DNA from: Thauera sp. GDN1
GTDB lineage: Bacteria > Pseudomonadota > Gammaproteobacteria > Burkholderiales > Rhodocyclaceae
Length of the DNA: 64,000 nt
Direction: 5' to 3'
NCBI RefSeq assembly: GCF_029223545.1
Contig: NZ_CP097870.1
Span: forward strand, 1,116,001-1,180,000
Of the stretch, positions 1-9,339 are shown piece after piece. The notes under the pieces were generated by a model. That model did no database searches, was not told the origin of the DNA, and was given only the letters and a program-made list of their open reading frames with translations. The first letter of the stretch is position 1. Each line of letters starts with the position of its first letter. A program made the translations under genes and the position numbers.

Positions 1-2
1 AT

Positions 3-305
3 GCGAAGTTCTGGGGTGTGGTGGCGATGGGTGCGTCGGTGGTGATCATCGCCTTCCTGCCCTGGCTGGACCGCAGCCCGGTGAAGTCGATGCGCTACAA
101 GGGGCCGATCTTCAAGATCGCCGTGGCCATCTTCGTGGTGTGCTTCTTCATCCTCGGCTACCTGGGCGTGCTGCCCCCCACCCCGGGTCGTACGCTGGTG
201 TCGCAAATCTGCTCGGTGCTGTATTTCGGCTTCTTCCTGCTGATGCCCTGGTACAGCAAGCTCGACAAGTGCAAACCCGAACCGGAAAGGGTGAATTTCA
301 AATGA
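3..305 (+). CDS. petB: Cytochrome b of the bc1 complex, C-terminal part (5' end outside the window)
   Basis: This is the last 100 residues of the membrane cytochrome b of ubiquinol:cytochrome c oxidoreductase (complex III). The reading frame is open from the first bases of the window, so the start lies upstream. The piece has hydrophobic transmembrane segments (around VIIAFLPWL, FVVCFFILGYLGVL and LYFGFFLLMPW) and the loop with PWLDRSPVKSMRYKG typical of bacterial cytochrome b C-termini. The haem-ligand histidines are not in this part. Its stop overlaps the petC start by four bases (ATGA), so the two are translationally coupled. The Rieske gene petA would be expected upstream but is not visible. 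Confidence 0.93.
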   Translation, partial: AKFWGVVAMGASVVIIAFLPWLDRSPVKSMRYKGPIFKIAVAIFVVCFFILGYLGVLPPTPGRTLVSQICSVLYFGFFLLMPWYSKLDKCKPEPERVNFK

Positions 306-1057
306 AGATGCGTCTACTCAACCTGATCAAGCGAGCGGCGGCGGTGCTGCTGTTCGCGCCGGCGGTCGCGATGGCGGCAGGCGCGGTGCTGCACCTGGAC
401 AAGGCGCCGGTCAGCAACGACCCGGCGGCCCTCCAGCACGGCGCCAAGCTGTTCGTGAACTACTGCCTGAGCTGCCATAGCGCGAGCTTCATGCGTTACA
501 ACCAGCTCGAGAACATCGGCCTGGGCGAGCAGGAGATCCGCGACAACCTGATGTTCACCGGCGAGCGCGTCGGCGACCTGATGAAGATCGCGATGCGTCC
601 GGCGGAGTCGAAGGTGTGGTTCGGTGTCGCGCCCCCCGACCTGACCCTGGTCGCGCGTCAGCGCGCGTCCGAGTTCGGCAGCGGTGCCGACTGGCTGTAC
701 ACCTACCTGCGCCAGTTCTACCGCGATCCGGCCCGCCCGACCGGCTGGAACAACGTGATCTTCGCCAACGTCGCCATGCCGCACGTGTTCTGGCAGCTCC
801 AGGGCGAGCAGATCGCCAAGGTGACGCAGAATGCCGACGGCACCACGTCGACCGCGCTCGAGCTGGTGAAGCCGGGCGTGATGTCGCCGGCGGAGTACGA
901 CAAGGCGGTCGCCGACCTGGTCTCCTTCCTGGTGTGGATGGGCGAGCCGGTGGCCGACAAGCGCAAGACGATCGGCACCGTCGTGCTGATCTTCCTCGCC
1001 GGCCTGTTCGTGCTCAGCTACGCGCTGAAGAAGAACTACTGGAAGGACATTCATTGA
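302..1057 (+). CDS. petC: Cytochrome c1 of the bc1 complex
   Basis: This 251-residue haem-c subunit of complex III passes electrons from the Rieske protein to soluble cytochrome c on the periplasmic side. It begins with a cleavable signal (a hydrophobic stretch ending near AVAMAAG). The CLSCH haem-attachment motif has Cys55, Cys58 and His59. A Met in NVAMPHVFW is the likely sixth iron ligand, and a single C-terminal membrane helix (TVVLIFLAGLFVLSYAL) precedes a positive tail. I chose the ATG at 302 because it overlaps the petB stop; a longer frame from 140 would lack a signal peptide at its N-terminus. The gene is followed directly by a perfect palindrome likely to end the operon. Confidence 0.95.
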   Translation: MKMRLLNLIKRAAAVLLFAPAVAMAAGAVLHLDKAPVSNDPAALQHGAKLFVNYCLSCHSASFMRYNQLENIGLGEQEIRDNLMFTGERVGDLMKIAMRPAESKVWFGVAPPDLTLVARQRASEFGSGADWLYTYLRQFYRDPARPTGWNNVIFANVAMPHVFWQLQGEQIAKVTQNADGTTSTALELVKPGVMSPAEYDKAVADLVSFLVWMGEPVADKRKTIGTVVLIFLAGLFVLSYALKKNYWKDIH

Positions 1058-1106
1058 TCCCAGTCGCCACGGCCCCGAGGGCCGGTTAGTGCGGTACTGA
1101 CCCAGA

Positions 1107-1144
1107 CGCACCACGCGGTACCGCGTGGTGCGCTTTTGCTTTTG
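1107..1144 (+). terminator. Rho-independent-type terminator after petC
   Basis: Positions 1107-1132 are a perfect 26-base palindrome (half-site CGCACCACGCGGT) followed by a T-rich stretch (cttttgctttt). It lies 50 bases past the petC stop and just before sspA, so it probably ends petABC transcription. As the palindrome has no spare loop bases, the real hairpin would open a few central pairs. Confidence 0.75.
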
Positions 1145-1164
1145 AATTCCGGAGTCGCAACACC

Positions 1165-1761
1165 ATGATGAACCTGTATTCGGGCACGACCGATCCCTTC
1201 AGCCACCGCTGCCGGATCGTGTTGTTCGAGAAGGGCATGGATTTCGAAGTCATCGACGTCGATCTCTACAACAAGCCCGAAGACATCGCCGTGATCAACC
1301 CGTACAACCGCGTCCCGGTCCTCGTCGACCGCGACCTGGTCCTGTACGAGGCCAACATCATCAACGAGTACATCGACGAGCGCTTCCCGCATCCGCAGCT
1401 GATGCCGCCCGACCCGATCATGCGTGCGCGGGCCCGCCAGCTGCTGCACACCTTCGAGCAGGAGCTGTTCACCCACCTCGAGGCGCTGGAAGCCGCGCAG
1501 AAGGGCGTCGACAAGGTCCGCGCCCATGTGCGCGACCACCTGACCCAGCTCGCGCCGGTGTTCACCAAGCAGAAGTACATGCTCGGCGAGGAGTTCTCGA
1601 TGCTCGACGTCGCCATCGCCCCGCTGCTGTGGCGCCTGGAGCACTACGGCATCGAGCTGCCCAAGGCCGCCGCGCCGCTGATGAAGTACGCCGAGCGCAT
1701 CTTCAGCCGTCAGGGTTTCATCGACGCGCTGACCCCGTCCGAAAAGGTCATGCGGCGCTGA
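1165..1761 (+). CDS. sspA: Stringent starvation protein A (glutathione-S-transferase fold)
   Basis: This 198-residue protein is homologous to SspA, an RNA-polymerase-associated regulator used in stationary phase and starvation. The N-terminal thioredoxin-like half (NLYSGTTDPFSHRCRIVLFE) and the helical GST C-terminal half (LGEEFSMLDVAIAPLLWRLE) are both complete. As in other SspA proteins the fold is that of a glutathione transferase, but it is thought not to act as one. It lies directly before sspB in the usual sspA-sspB order, downstream of petBC as in many Betaproteobacteria. An SD-like GGAG sits upstream of the ATG. Confidence 0.92.
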   Translation: MMNLYSGTTDPFSHRCRIVLFEKGMDFEVIDVDLYNKPEDIAVINPYNRVPVLVDRDLVLYEANIINEYIDERFPHPQLMPPDPIMRARARQLLHTFEQELFTHLEALEAAQKGVDKVRAHVRDHLTQLAPVFTKQKYMLGEEFSMLDVAIAPLLWRLEHYGIELPKAAAPLMKYAERIFSRQGFIDALTPSEKVMRR

Positions 1762-1825
1762 TCCGCCCGACCGCAACCAGGCCGTGCCGCGCCCCTGCGG
1801 GCGATGCACGGCCGCCGGAGAGCCG

Positions 1826-2290
1826 ATGAGCACAGTCTCGACCAAGCCCTACCTGATGCGCGCCATCTGGGAATGGTGCGTGGACCAGGGTTTCACGCCC
1901 TACCTCGCCACCCTGGTGGATGAGAATACCCGCGTGCCGCCGGGCTATGCGCGCGACGGCCAGATCGTGCTGAACCTGGCGCCGGACGCCACCGGACAGC
2001 TGCAGATGGCCAACGACTACGTCAGCTTCCAGGCCCGCTTCGGCGGCGTGGCGCATTCGCTGGTGATCCCGGTCGCCAACGTGATCGCGATCTACGCCCG
2101 CGAGAACGGCCAGGGCATGGCCTTCGAGCCCGAGCTCGAGACCGACGAGGCGGCCGAGGACGAGGCGGCCCCCGCGGACGAAGGCGTGGAAGACATGGCC
2201 GAGACCACCGCCGCGCTGCAGCGCGAGCAGGAGCCGCCCGCTGCGCCGCCGCGGCCGCCGCGCGGCAGCCACCTCAAGGTCGTCAAGTAA
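1826..2290 (+). CDS. sspB: ClpXP protease specificity-enhancing factor SspB
   Basis: This 154-residue adaptor binds ssrA-tagged proteins and delivers them to ClpXP. The N-terminal substrate-binding domain is well conserved (YLMRAIWEWCVDQGFTPYL, then IVLNLAPDAT and the VSFQARFGG strand). It is followed by an acidic, Glu/Ala-rich flexible linker. The extreme C-terminus (GSHLKVVK) matches the short ClpX-docking tail of the family. The ATG at 1826, with GGAG just upstream, gives the family-typical MSTVSTKPYL start; the in-frame ATG at 1784 would add 14 unrelated residues. It forms an operon with sspA. Confidence 0.93.
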   Translation: MSTVSTKPYLMRAIWEWCVDQGFTPYLATLVDENTRVPPGYARDGQIVLNLAPDATGQLQMANDYVSFQARFGGVAHSLVIPVANVIAIYARENGQGMAFEPELETDEAAEDEAAPADEGVEDMAETTAALQREQEPPAAPPRPPRGSHLKVVK

Positions 2291-2299
2291 GGATCGCCC

Positions 2300-2803
2300 A
2301 TGCCCAGCCTGACCTGGAACGATGCGCTCAAGAACGATCTGGCGCCGATGGACCAGACCCACCGCGAGTTCGTCGACTGCTACAACGCGGTCGCATCGGC
2401 CTCGCCGGAAGACTTCCTGCCCGCGTTCGATCGCCTGCTCGAGCACACCGTGGCGCATTTCGAGCTCGAGAACGGGTGGATGGCGGCGGTCGATTTCCCC
2501 GGCTGCCACCGTGGCGAGCACGATCGCGTGCTGGCGGTGATGCGGGACATCCGCAAGCGCGTCGAGAAAGGCGACATGTTCCTCGGGCGGCGCCTGATCG
2601 AGGAGCTGCCGGCCTGGTTCGAGAACCATGTGAACGGAATGGATGCCGCGCTTGCGTTTCACCTGACGTCGATCGGTTTCGACTTCGAGCAGGGCGCACT
2701 CGAGCCCCTGGCCGAAGGTGAGACCCGTGCTGCGGGCTGCGCCTGCGCCACCCTGAGCGGCGCCGACGAAGGCTGCGCGACCACGACCCCGAACGCCGCC
2801 TGA
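2300..2803 (+). CDS. Bacteriohemerythrin with a cysteine-bearing C-terminal tail
   Basis: This 167-residue non-haem di-iron oxygen-binding protein has all seven expected iron ligands: His21, His53, Glu57, His70, His74 (HRGEH), His110 and Asp115 (HVNGMD). The family stores, carries or senses O2, typically in microaerobic or denitrifying bacteria. The hemerythrin fold ends near residue 130. The tail that follows contains Cys147, Cys149 and Cys159, which is not a normal part of the fold. It starts nine bases after sspB and may be co-transcribed with sspAB, although a functional link is not evident. Confidence 0.9.
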   Translation: MPSLTWNDALKNDLAPMDQTHREFVDCYNAVASASPEDFLPAFDRLLEHTVAHFELENGWMAAVDFPGCHRGEHDRVLAVMRDIRKRVEKGDMFLGRRLIEELPAWFENHVNGMDAALAFHLTSIGFDFEQGALEPLAEGETRAAGCACATLSGADEGCATTTPNAA

Positions 2804-2806
2804 GGC

Positions 2807-2827
2807 AGGCGCCGGCGCGCGGCGCCT
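2807..2827. terminator. Possible terminator hairpin between convergent genes
   Basis: AGGCGCC, a seven-base loop and GGCGCCT form a GC-rich hairpin between the hemerythrin stop and the end of the convergent oxidase gene. There is no clear T run on either side, so this is only a weak bidirectional terminator call. Confidence 0.35.
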
Positions 2828-4090
2828 TCAGGCGCCGAGGAAGGGGAAGTCCACCGGCGGCCGGCGCCCGCACATCAGCTCCGCCAGCGCCGCGGCCGAA
2901 CCGCAGGCCAGCGTCCACCCCAGCGTGCCGTGGCCGGTGTTGAGCCACAGGTTGGGGTGGCGGCCGCGCCCGATCAGCGGCACGTTGCCCGGCGTCGCCG
3001 GGCGCAATCCCGCCCAGTGTTCCGCACGGTCGATGTCGATCGCGCCGGGGAAGCGGCTCGCCGCCCATTCCAGGATGCCGGCGATCCGCTCCGGCCGGAT
3101 CCGCGTATCGAAGCCGTTGAGCTCGGCCGTGCCGGCGATGCGCAGGCGCGAGCCGAGCCGCGAGCACACGATGCGGCGCGACTCGTCGGTCAGGCTCACG
3201 CTCGGCGCCCGCGCCGGGTCGAGGACCGGCGCGGTGATCGAGTAGCCCTTGACCGGATAGATCGGCAGGTGCTCACCCAGGCCCGCCAGCAGGCGCGGTC
3301 CGTGACTTCCCAGGCACACCACCCAGGCGTCGGCGTGCAGGATCTGCGCTTCGCCGTCCGCGCCGCGCACCTCGACGCCGGTGATGTCGCCGCCACTGCC
3401 CGCGGAGCGCAGGCGCAGGATCTCGGTGTCCCAGTGCAGGGCCGCGCCCTGCGCCGCGACATGCGTGGCGAGCGCCTGGGTGAAGCGGCAGGCGTCGCCC
3501 GACTCGTCTGCCGGCGCGTACAGGCCGCCCGCCAGGCTGGCCGATCCCGCGCCGAGCGCAGGCTCGATCGCCAGGCATTCGTCGTGCCCGCACACCCGCG
3601 CCTCGATGCCGAATCCGGCCAGCATGCGCGCGCGCGCCGGCGCCTGGGCGAACTCTTCCGCGCTGTAGAACAGATGCAGGATGCCGCGCTCGAGCTGGTC
3701 GTACTCGAGGCCGAGCCGTGCGCGCAGCGCGCGCAGCTGCCGTCCGCTCCAGGTCGCCAGCGCCGCCACCGCGCGCGTGTTGCGATGCGCGCGCGCGGGC
3801 AGGCACTCGAGCAGGAAGCGCGCACCCCACAGCCACTGCGCCGGGTCGCGGGTCGGCCGGAACATCAGCGGCGCGTCGTCGCGCCCGAGCCAGCGCAGGA
3901 TCTGGCGCGGCGCGCCGGGATTGGCCCAGGGTTCGGGATGGCTGATCGAGATCTGCCCGCCGTTGGCGAAGCTGGTCTCGCGTGCGGCCTCGGGCTGGCG
4001 GTCGACCAGGCTGACGCGGAAACCCGCCTGCTGGAGGTACCAGGCCGTGGTCACGCCGGACAGGCCGGCACCGAGAACCATCACGTGCAT
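2828..4090 (-). CDS. FAD-dependent D-amino-acid dehydrogenase-type oxidoreductase (DadA-like)
   Basis: This 420-residue protein of the glycine/D-amino-acid oxidase (DAO) family is most like the small subunit of D-amino-acid dehydrogenase, which deaminates D-amino acids and feeds electrons to the respiratory chain. The N-terminal Rossmann FAD motif GAGLSG (residues 7-12) and the [16 protein letters not shown] segment typical of DadA are present. C-terminal motifs include [17 protein letters not shown] and [19 protein letters not shown] chose the ATG at 4090, because the longer frame begins with TTG at 4126 and adds a Pro-rich leader ahead of the FAD motif. It is transcribed alone, convergent with the hemerythrin gene. 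The exact substrate cannot be read from sequence. Confidence 0.82.
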   Translation of the reverse strand: MHVMVLGAGLSGVTTAWYLQQAGFRVSLVDRQPEAARETSFANGGQISISHPEPWANPGAPRQILRWLGRDDAPLMFRPTRDPAQWLWGARFLLECLPARAHRNTRAVAALATWSGRQLRALRARLGLEYDQLERGILHLFYSAEEFAQAPARARMLAGFGIEARVCGHDECLAIEPALGAGSASLAGGLYAPADESGDACRFTQALATHVAAQGAALHWDTEILRLRSAGSGGDITGVEVRGADGEAQILHADAWVVCLGSHGPRLLAGLGEHLPIYPVKGYSITAPVLDPARAPSVSLTDESRRIVCSRLGSRLRIAGTAELNGFDTRIRPERIAGILEWAASRFPGAIDIDRAEHWAGLRPATPGNVPLIGRGRHPNLWLNTGHGTLGWTLACGSAAALAELMCGRRPPVDFPFLGA

Positions 4091-4294
4091 GGGCGGGGGT
4101 TGCGTGAGGAGGGTGGGCGGAGGCAAGGGGCGGGACCTGCGGGAAGGCCGTCGATGATACCCCCAGCCGCGGTGCCGAGAAACCGCGCCGGGGCCGGCAA
4201 TCGTGCGCGGCGATACGCTTTTGTCCGTGCGCTGAGGGCGTGGAACCGCGATAATTCGCGCCTGTCCGTTCCATACGCTTTCACGGAGTCCCCC

Positions 4295-5296
4295 ATGCGC
4301 CGAGTCACCCTAACCCAGTTCCTGATCGAGCAGCAGCGCGCCGGGCGCGTCAACCCCGAGCTGCGCCTGCTGATCGAAGTCGTCGCGCGCGCGGTGAAGG
4401 CGATCAGCGTCAACGTCTCCAAGGGGGCGCTCGCCGGCGTGCTCGGCGAGGCCGGCACCGACAACGTGCAGGGCGAGGCGCAGAAGAAGCTCGACGTCAT
4501 CGCCAACGAGATCCTGGTGCAGGCCAACGAATGGGGCGGCCACCTCGCCGCGATGGCCTCGGAAGAGGTCGAGACCGTGTGCCAGATCCCCTTCGACTAT
4601 CCGAAGGGCGGTTTCCTGCTGCTGTTCGATCCGCTCGACGGCTCCTCGAACATCGACGTGAACATCTCGGTCGGCACCATCTTCTCGGTGCTGCGCAACC
4701 CGCCCGACCATACCGAGCCGACCGAGGACGACTTCCTGCAGCCGGGTCGCGAGCAGGTCGCCGCCGGCTACGCGGTGTATGGGCCGTCTACCCAGCTCGT
4801 GATCACCGTCGGCAACGGCGTGCACGGCTTCACGCTGGACCGCGAGATGGGCAGCTTCATCTACACCCAGCCCTTCATGACCATCCCGGTCGATACCCAC
4901 GAGTTCGCGATCAACGCTTCCAACGCGCGTTTCTGGGAGCCGCCGGTCAAGCGCTACGTCGACGAGATGACGCTGGGCAGGAGCGGTCCGCTGGGCAAGG
5001 ACTACAACATGCGCTGGGTGGCCTCCATGGTCGCCGACGTGCATCGCATCATGACCCGCGGCGGCGTCTTCATGTACCCGATGGACGAGAAGTGCCGCGC
5101 CAAGGGCGGCAAGCTGCGCCTGATGTACGAGGCCAACCCGATGGCGATGCTGGTCGAGCAGGCCGGCGGCGCGGCCTCCACCGGCCGCGAACGCATCCTC
5201 GACGTGCAGCCGACGCAACTGCACCAGCGCGTGCCGGTGATCCTCGGCTCCCGCAACGAAGTGGAGCGCGTGGTCGGCTACCACAAGGGCGCCTGA
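4295..5296 (+). CDS. fbp: Fructose-1,6-bisphosphatase class 1
   Basis: This 333-residue gluconeogenic and Calvin-cycle enzyme hydrolyses fructose 1,6-bisphosphate to fructose 6-phosphate. The metal-binding motif [10 protein letters not shown], the upstream Glu-rich segment MASEEVE and the substrate segment [20 protein letters not shown] are intact, and length is typical for class 1. The ATG at 4295 follows an acggag SD-like sequence. The much longer frame from 2930 only reads antisense through the neighbouring oxidase. The following tamA begins five bases after the stop, so the two are probably co-transcribed. Confidence 0.95.
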   Translation: MRRVTLTQFLIEQQRAGRVNPELRLLIEVVARAVKAISVNVSKGALAGVLGEAGTDNVQGEAQKKLDVIANEILVQANEWGGHLAAMASEEVETVCQIPFDYPKGGFLLLFDPLDGSSNIDVNISVGTIFSVLRNPPDHTEPTEDDFLQPGREQVAAGYAVYGPSTQLVITVGNGVHGFTLDREMGSFIYTQPFMTIPVDTHEFAINASNARFWEPPVKRYVDEMTLGRSGPLGKDYNMRWVASMVADVHRIMTRGGVFMYPMDEKCRAKGGKLRLMYEANPMAMLVEQAGGAASTGRERILDVQPTQLHQRVPVILGSRNEVERVVGYHKGA

Positions 5297-5301
5297 GGCC
5301 G

Positions 5302-7065
5302 GTGCGGGGGCTGGCCCAGCGCTCGTTGCGCACGCGCTGTCTCGGTGCCGCGCTGGCGGTCGGGCTGACGCTCGCCGCCGCGCCGGCCGCCGCCCAGCAG
5401 GCGCTGACGGTCCGCCTCGAGGCGCCGGACACCGTGCGTCCGGTGCTGGAGGAACACATCCGCCTGCTCAAGCGCGACGCCCTGATGCTGCCGGAGGCGC
5501 AGGCCGACCGGGTGGCGATGACGCGGCGCGCGCGGCGCGAGATCGCCGAGCTGCTCGCCACCGAGGGCTATTTCTCGCCGCGCATCCGCTTCGACCGCGA
5601 GGATCCGGCGAACTGGGTGCTGGCGGTGGAGCCCGGGCAGCGCACCGAGATCGCCGCGGTGGAGATCGACTTCACCGGTGATCTGGCCGTGTCCGGCGAA
5701 GGCGGAAAGGAATACCTCGACCTGCTGCGCGCGAGCTGGGGCTTGCCGGTGGGCCAGCCTTTCCGCCAGGCCGCCTGGGACGCCGCCAAGACCGCGCTGC
5801 TCGACACGGTGAGCGCGCACCGCTACGCCGCCGCCCGCATCGCCGAGAGCCGCGCCGAGATCGATCCCGAGACCGCGCAGGCGCGGCTCAAGGTGCGCAT
5901 CGACAGCGGTCCGGCCTTCTACCTGGGCGAGCTCGAGGTCGAGGGCCTCGAGCACCTGCCCGCCGACCTCGTGCTGCGCTATAGCCAGCTGCGCCCGGGC
6001 TCGCCCTATGACCGCGAGCAGCTGCTCGCCTTCCAGACCGACCTGCAGAACACGCCGCACTTCGGCTCGGTGATCGTCGACATCGAGCGTGATCCGGCGC
6101 TCGCGGCCGCGGTGCCGGTGCGGGTTCAGGTGACCGAGGCGCTGCCGCGCTACGCCGGTGTGGGCGCGGGCTATTCGACCAACACCGGGGCGCGCGTCGA
6201 GTTCAGCTACCGCGACTCGAACCTGCGCAAGCGCGGCTGGGAATTCTCCACCGGGCTGCGCCTGGAGCAGCGCCGCCAGGCCTTGTACGCGGACGTCTTC
6301 CTGCCGCCGCGCGGCAGGCATCGCGACAGCTTCGGCGCGCTCGTCGAGAGCAGCGACCTCGAGGGCCTGCAGGTCGATACCCAGGCGGTGGGCGCCACCC
6401 GCACCACGCTGCGCGGCGACATCGAGACCCAGCTCGCGCTGCGCCTGCAGCACGAGAAGATCGAGCCGGCGGGCGGCGAGGCGCGTACCAGTAACACCTT
6501 GACCGCGAACTGGACCTGGATCAAGCGCGCGGTGAACGACCTGCTCGATCCCACCGACGGCTATCTGCTCGAGTACCAGATCGGCGGCGGCCCCGAGATC
6601 GCACTTGCCGAACAGGACTTCCTGCGCCTGTATTCGCGTTTCGTGCGCTACCAGCCGGTGCGGGGCAGCGACGTGTTCATCCTGCGCGGCGAGGCCGGCG
6701 TCACCCTGGCCGACAGCCGCGACGGGATCCCGCAGGACTTCCTGTTCCGCACCGGCGGCGCGCAGTCGGTGCGCGGCTACGACTACCTGAGCCTGGGCGT
6801 CAAGGACGGCAACGCCACCGTCGGCGGACGCTACCTCGCCACCGCCAGCGCGGAATACGTGCACTGGTACAAGCCGCAGTGGGGCACGGCGGTCTTCATC
6901 GATGCCGGCGATGCCGCCGACAGTCGCGAGGACTTCGACCTGCGCGTGGGCTACGGCGTGGGCGCGCGCTGGCGCAGCCCGGCCGGGCCGCTCGCGATCG
7001 ATCTCGCCTGGGGGCACCAGGAGCGCAGCCTGCGCCTGCACTTCGGGGTCGCGATCGCGTTCTGA
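5302..7065 (+). CDS. tamA: Translocation and assembly module outer-membrane protein TamA
   Basis: This 587-residue Omp85-family protein has a signal peptide (GAALAVGLTLAAAPAAAQQ), periplasmic POTRA-like domains (roughly residues 35-260) and a C-terminal beta-barrel ending in the outer-membrane signature VAIAF with terminal Phe. Barrel features include GAGYSTNTGARVEFSYRDSN and FLFRTGGAQSVRGYDY, the latter containing the conserved VRGY motif. TamA works with the inner-membrane partner TamB to assist assembly of outer-membrane proteins. The start is the GTG at 5302, which gives a clean signal peptide. TamB does not follow; the next gene is convergent pncB, so any tamB must lie elsewhere. Confidence 0.88.
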   Translation: MRGLAQRSLRTRCLGAALAVGLTLAAAPAAAQQALTVRLEAPDTVRPVLEEHIRLLKRDALMLPEAQADRVAMTRRARREIAELLATEGYFSPRIRFDREDPANWVLAVEPGQRTEIAAVEIDFTGDLAVSGEGGKEYLDLLRASWGLPVGQPFRQAAWDAAKTALLDTVSAHRYAAARIAESRAEIDPETAQARLKVRIDSGPAFYLGELEVEGLEHLPADLVLRYSQLRPGSPYDREQLLAFQTDLQNTPHFGSVIVDIERDPALAAAVPVRVQVTEALPRYAGVGAGYSTNTGARVEFSYRDSNLRKRGWEFSTGLRLEQRRQALYADVFLPPRGRHRDSFGALVESSDLEGLQVDTQAVGATRTTLRGDIETQLALRLQHEKIEPAGGEARTSNTLTANWTWIKRAVNDLLDPTDGYLLEYQIGGGPEIALAEQDFLRLYSRFVRYQPVRGSDVFILRGEAGVTLADSRDGIPQDFLFRTGGAQSVRGYDYLSLGVKDGNATVGGRYLATASAEYVHWYKPQWGTAVFIDAGDAADSREDFDLRVGYGVGARWRSPAGPLAIDLAWGHQERSLRLHFGVAIAF

Positions 7066-7092
7066 GCCCCGGGCCCTTGGCCCCCCGCCGCG

Positions 7093-8448
7093 TCAATGCG
7101 GCTCGCGGTCCAGGCGCTCGGCGAGCGCGCGCAGGCCGGCGGAGATCATCACCGGATGGGCCTCGCCGGCGCCGGCCGGATCGAGCCCGCGCAGCGCGGG
7201 CGGCAGGCGGGCGAGGCTGTCCGCGGCGCCGGCGCGCAGGGTCGCGAGCGGCGGCGACGGCTCCAGCCGGCGACCCGCGCGCATCACCATCTGCAGCAGG
7301 GCTTGCGCGCCGGGTGCGGGCGGGGCCTCGCCGGCGAGCGTGACGTGGTCGCGCAGCAGGCAGCCGTCGTCGTCGTGCTCGCGCCACACCTGCTTGGCGT
7401 CCGGCCAGGTGGCCTTGCCCTCGGAGCGCTTGCGGCGCGGGATGCCGGCGTAGCGCTGCAGCTTGTACACCGCGTCCAGGGTCGGTGCGTCGGCCGACGT
7501 GGTCAGATGGGTGCCGATGCCGAAACCGTCGATCGGCGCGTCTTCCCCGAGCAGCGCGGCGATGCGGTATTCGTCGAGGTCGCCGCTGGCGAAGATGCGC
7601 ACGCCTTCCAGTCCGCCGGCGTCGAGGATGGCGCGGACCGCGCGCGCATGGGCGGCGAGATCGCCGCTGTCGATGCGCACCGAGGCCAGCTTCACGCCGC
7701 GCTGCTGCAGCTCGGGCGCGAGCGCGACCACCCTCCGCGCGGCGGCCTCGGTGTCGTAGGTGTCGATCAGCAGGGTCACCTTGTCGGGTTGCGAGGCGGC
7801 GAAGCGCAGGAAGGCGTCGGCTTCGCGCGCGTGGGCCTCGATGTAGGAATGCGCCATGGTGCCGAACACCGGGATGCCGAAGCGCTGGCCGGCGAGCACG
7901 GTGGCGGTGCCGGCGAATCCGGCCAGGTGGCTGGCGCGCGCGGCGAGCAGCCCGGCTTCGGCGCCGTGCGCCCGGCGCAGGCCGAAATCGACCAGCATGC
8001 GCTCCGGAGCGGCGAGCACGCAGCGCGCGGCCTTGGAGGCGATCATCGACGACAGGTTGATCAGGTTCAGCAGCCGGCTCTCGACGAACTGCGCCTCGCC
8101 GATCGGCGCCTCCACGCGCAGCACCGGCTCGTTGGCGAAGAAGACCGTGCCTTCTGGCATCGCATGCACGGTGCCGGTGAAGCGGAAACCGGCCAGCCAG
8201 TCGATGAAGCCGGGCTTGAAACGCCCGCTCGCGCTCAGCCAGTCGAGTTCGGCCGCCGTGAAGTGCAGGTTCTCCAGGTAGTCGAGCGCCTGCTCGAGGC
8301 CGGCGCAGAGCAGGAAGCGGCGCTGTTCGGGTAGCCGGCGCACGAAGAGCTCGAACACCGCGGTGTCGTGCAGGCCCTCGTCGTGGTAGGCCTGCAGCAT
8401 GGTCAGCTCGTAGAGGTCGGTCAGCAGCGCGCTGTCGTCCGGGTTCAT
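7093..8448 (-). CDS. pncB: Nicotinate phosphoribosyltransferase
   Basis: This 451-residue enzyme of NAD salvage joins nicotinate to PRPP, giving nicotinate mononucleotide. Family motifs include the N-terminal LLTDLYELTMLQAY, FGLRRAHG with the conserved phosphorylatable-His region, FGTMAHSYIEAH, VRIDSGDL and FASGDLDEYRIA. The ATG at 8448 overlaps the pncA stop by four bases (ATGA on the minus strand), indicating translational coupling. Together with PncA it converts nicotinamide to NaMN. The C-terminal ~80 residues are Ala/Pro/Arg-rich and less conserved. Confidence 0.94.
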   Translation of the reverse strand: MNPDDSALLTDLYELTMLQAYHDEGLHDTAVFELFVRRLPEQRRFLLCAGLEQALDYLENLHFTAAELDWLSASGRFKPGFIDWLAGFRFTGTVHAMPEGTVFFANEPVLRVEAPIGEAQFVESRLLNLINLSSMIASKAARCVLAAPERMLVDFGLRRAHGAEAGLLAARASHLAGFAGTATVLAGQRFGIPVFGTMAHSYIEAHAREADAFLRFAASQPDKVTLLIDTYDTEAAARRVVALAPELQQRGVKLASVRIDSGDLAAHARAVRAILDAGGLEGVRIFASGDLDEYRIAALLGEDAPIDGFGIGTHLTTSADAPTLDAVYKLQRYAGIPRRKRSEGKATWPDAKQVWREHDDDGCLLRDHVTLAGEAPPAPGAQALLQMVMRAGRRLEPSPPLATLRAGAADSLARLPPALRGLDPAGAGEAHPVMISAGLRALAERLDREPH

Positions 8449-9086
8449 GCGGGCGCGTCCTCCAGGTCGTCGAACGCGATCACTCGGGCGCCGCCCGCCA
8501 GCATGGCGGCGATCGCGCGCTCGCCGTCGCCGGGCTGCACATCGACCGCGCGGATCGCATCGCCGAGCACGAACATGCCGAAGCCCGCCGCCAGCCCGTC
8601 GCGCGTCGTCGTCAGCACGCAGTAGTCGGTGGTGAGGCCGCCGATGAACACCCGGCGCGCGCCGCGGGCGTGCAGGCGGTCGGCGAGGCCGGTGTGGTCG
8701 AAGCTGGAATAGGCCTCGGCCTCCGCGCTGGTGGCCTTCGACACGATCTCGGGGGCGGCGGGCAGCGCGAGCCCGGGCGCGAACTCGGCGCCGGGAGTGC
8801 CGGCGACGCAGTGCTGCGGCCAGGGGCCGCCCCGGGCGTGGAAGGAGCAGTGGTCGGCTGGATGCCAGTCGCGGGTGAACACGACCGGCAGGCCCTGCGC
8901 GGCAAAGCGCGCGAGATAGCGGTTCAGCACCGGGACCACCGCATCGCCGTCCCGCACGCCGAGCGCACCGCCGGGCAGGAAGTCGCGCTGCACGTCGACG
9001 ACCATCAGGACGTCCCCCGGCTGCAGGCGGACGGGGGGTCGAGTGCTGGGGCTTGGCGTCGTTGCCGAGCGGGCGGGGGCTGACAT
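8445..9086 (-). CDS. pncA: Nicotinamidase
   Basis: This 213-residue isochorismatase-fold hydrolase converts nicotinamide to nicotinate. The catalytic triad is visible: Asp in MVVDVQRDF, Lys in VSKAT and Cys in TTDYCV. The metal site Asp-x-His appears in TRDWHPADH. The ATG at 9086 is preceded by GGGAGA at seven-base spacing; longer frames lack comparable support. It is the first gene of a pncA-pncB operon, divergent from the phosphoribosyltransferase-archease-RtcB set. The 253 bases between them (9087-9339) probably hold both promoters, but I could not identify convincing boxes. Confidence 0.94.
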   Translation of the reverse strand: MSAPARSATTPSPSTRPPVRLQPGDVLMVVDVQRDFLPGGALGVRDGDAVVPVLNRYLARFAAQGLPVVFTRDWHPADHCSFHARGGPWPQHCVAGTPGAEFAPGLALPAAPEIVSKATSAEAEAYSSFDHTGLADRLHARGARRVFIGGLTTDYCVLTTTRDGLAAGFGMFVLGDAIRAVDVQPGDGERAIAAMLAGGARVIAFDDLEDAPA

Positions 9087-9339
9087 CGCATGTTCTCCCG
9101 GGAGGTCGTGCCGATGCGGCGGATGCCGGCGCCCGCCGCATCGATGAACTTGCGTGCGCAAACGGCGCAGGCCGTCTCGCCGGCGAGCCCGTTCATCGAG
9201 GGCTGTTCATCGAGGGCTGGCCGGCGCCGGGCGACAGGAGTAAGTTTTCACTGCGCCGATCGCCATGCTGTTTGCAGTGTAGTCCGATCGGCGCTTCCCG
9301 GTGACGACGGCCCCGCGCTGCGGGGCAGGCGAGGCGAAC

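Noticed and set aside
2930..4294. Long N-terminal extension of fbp
   Set aside because: It reads antisense through the oxidase gene with Arg/Ala-rich composition; the ATG at 4295 has an SD and the family N-terminus.
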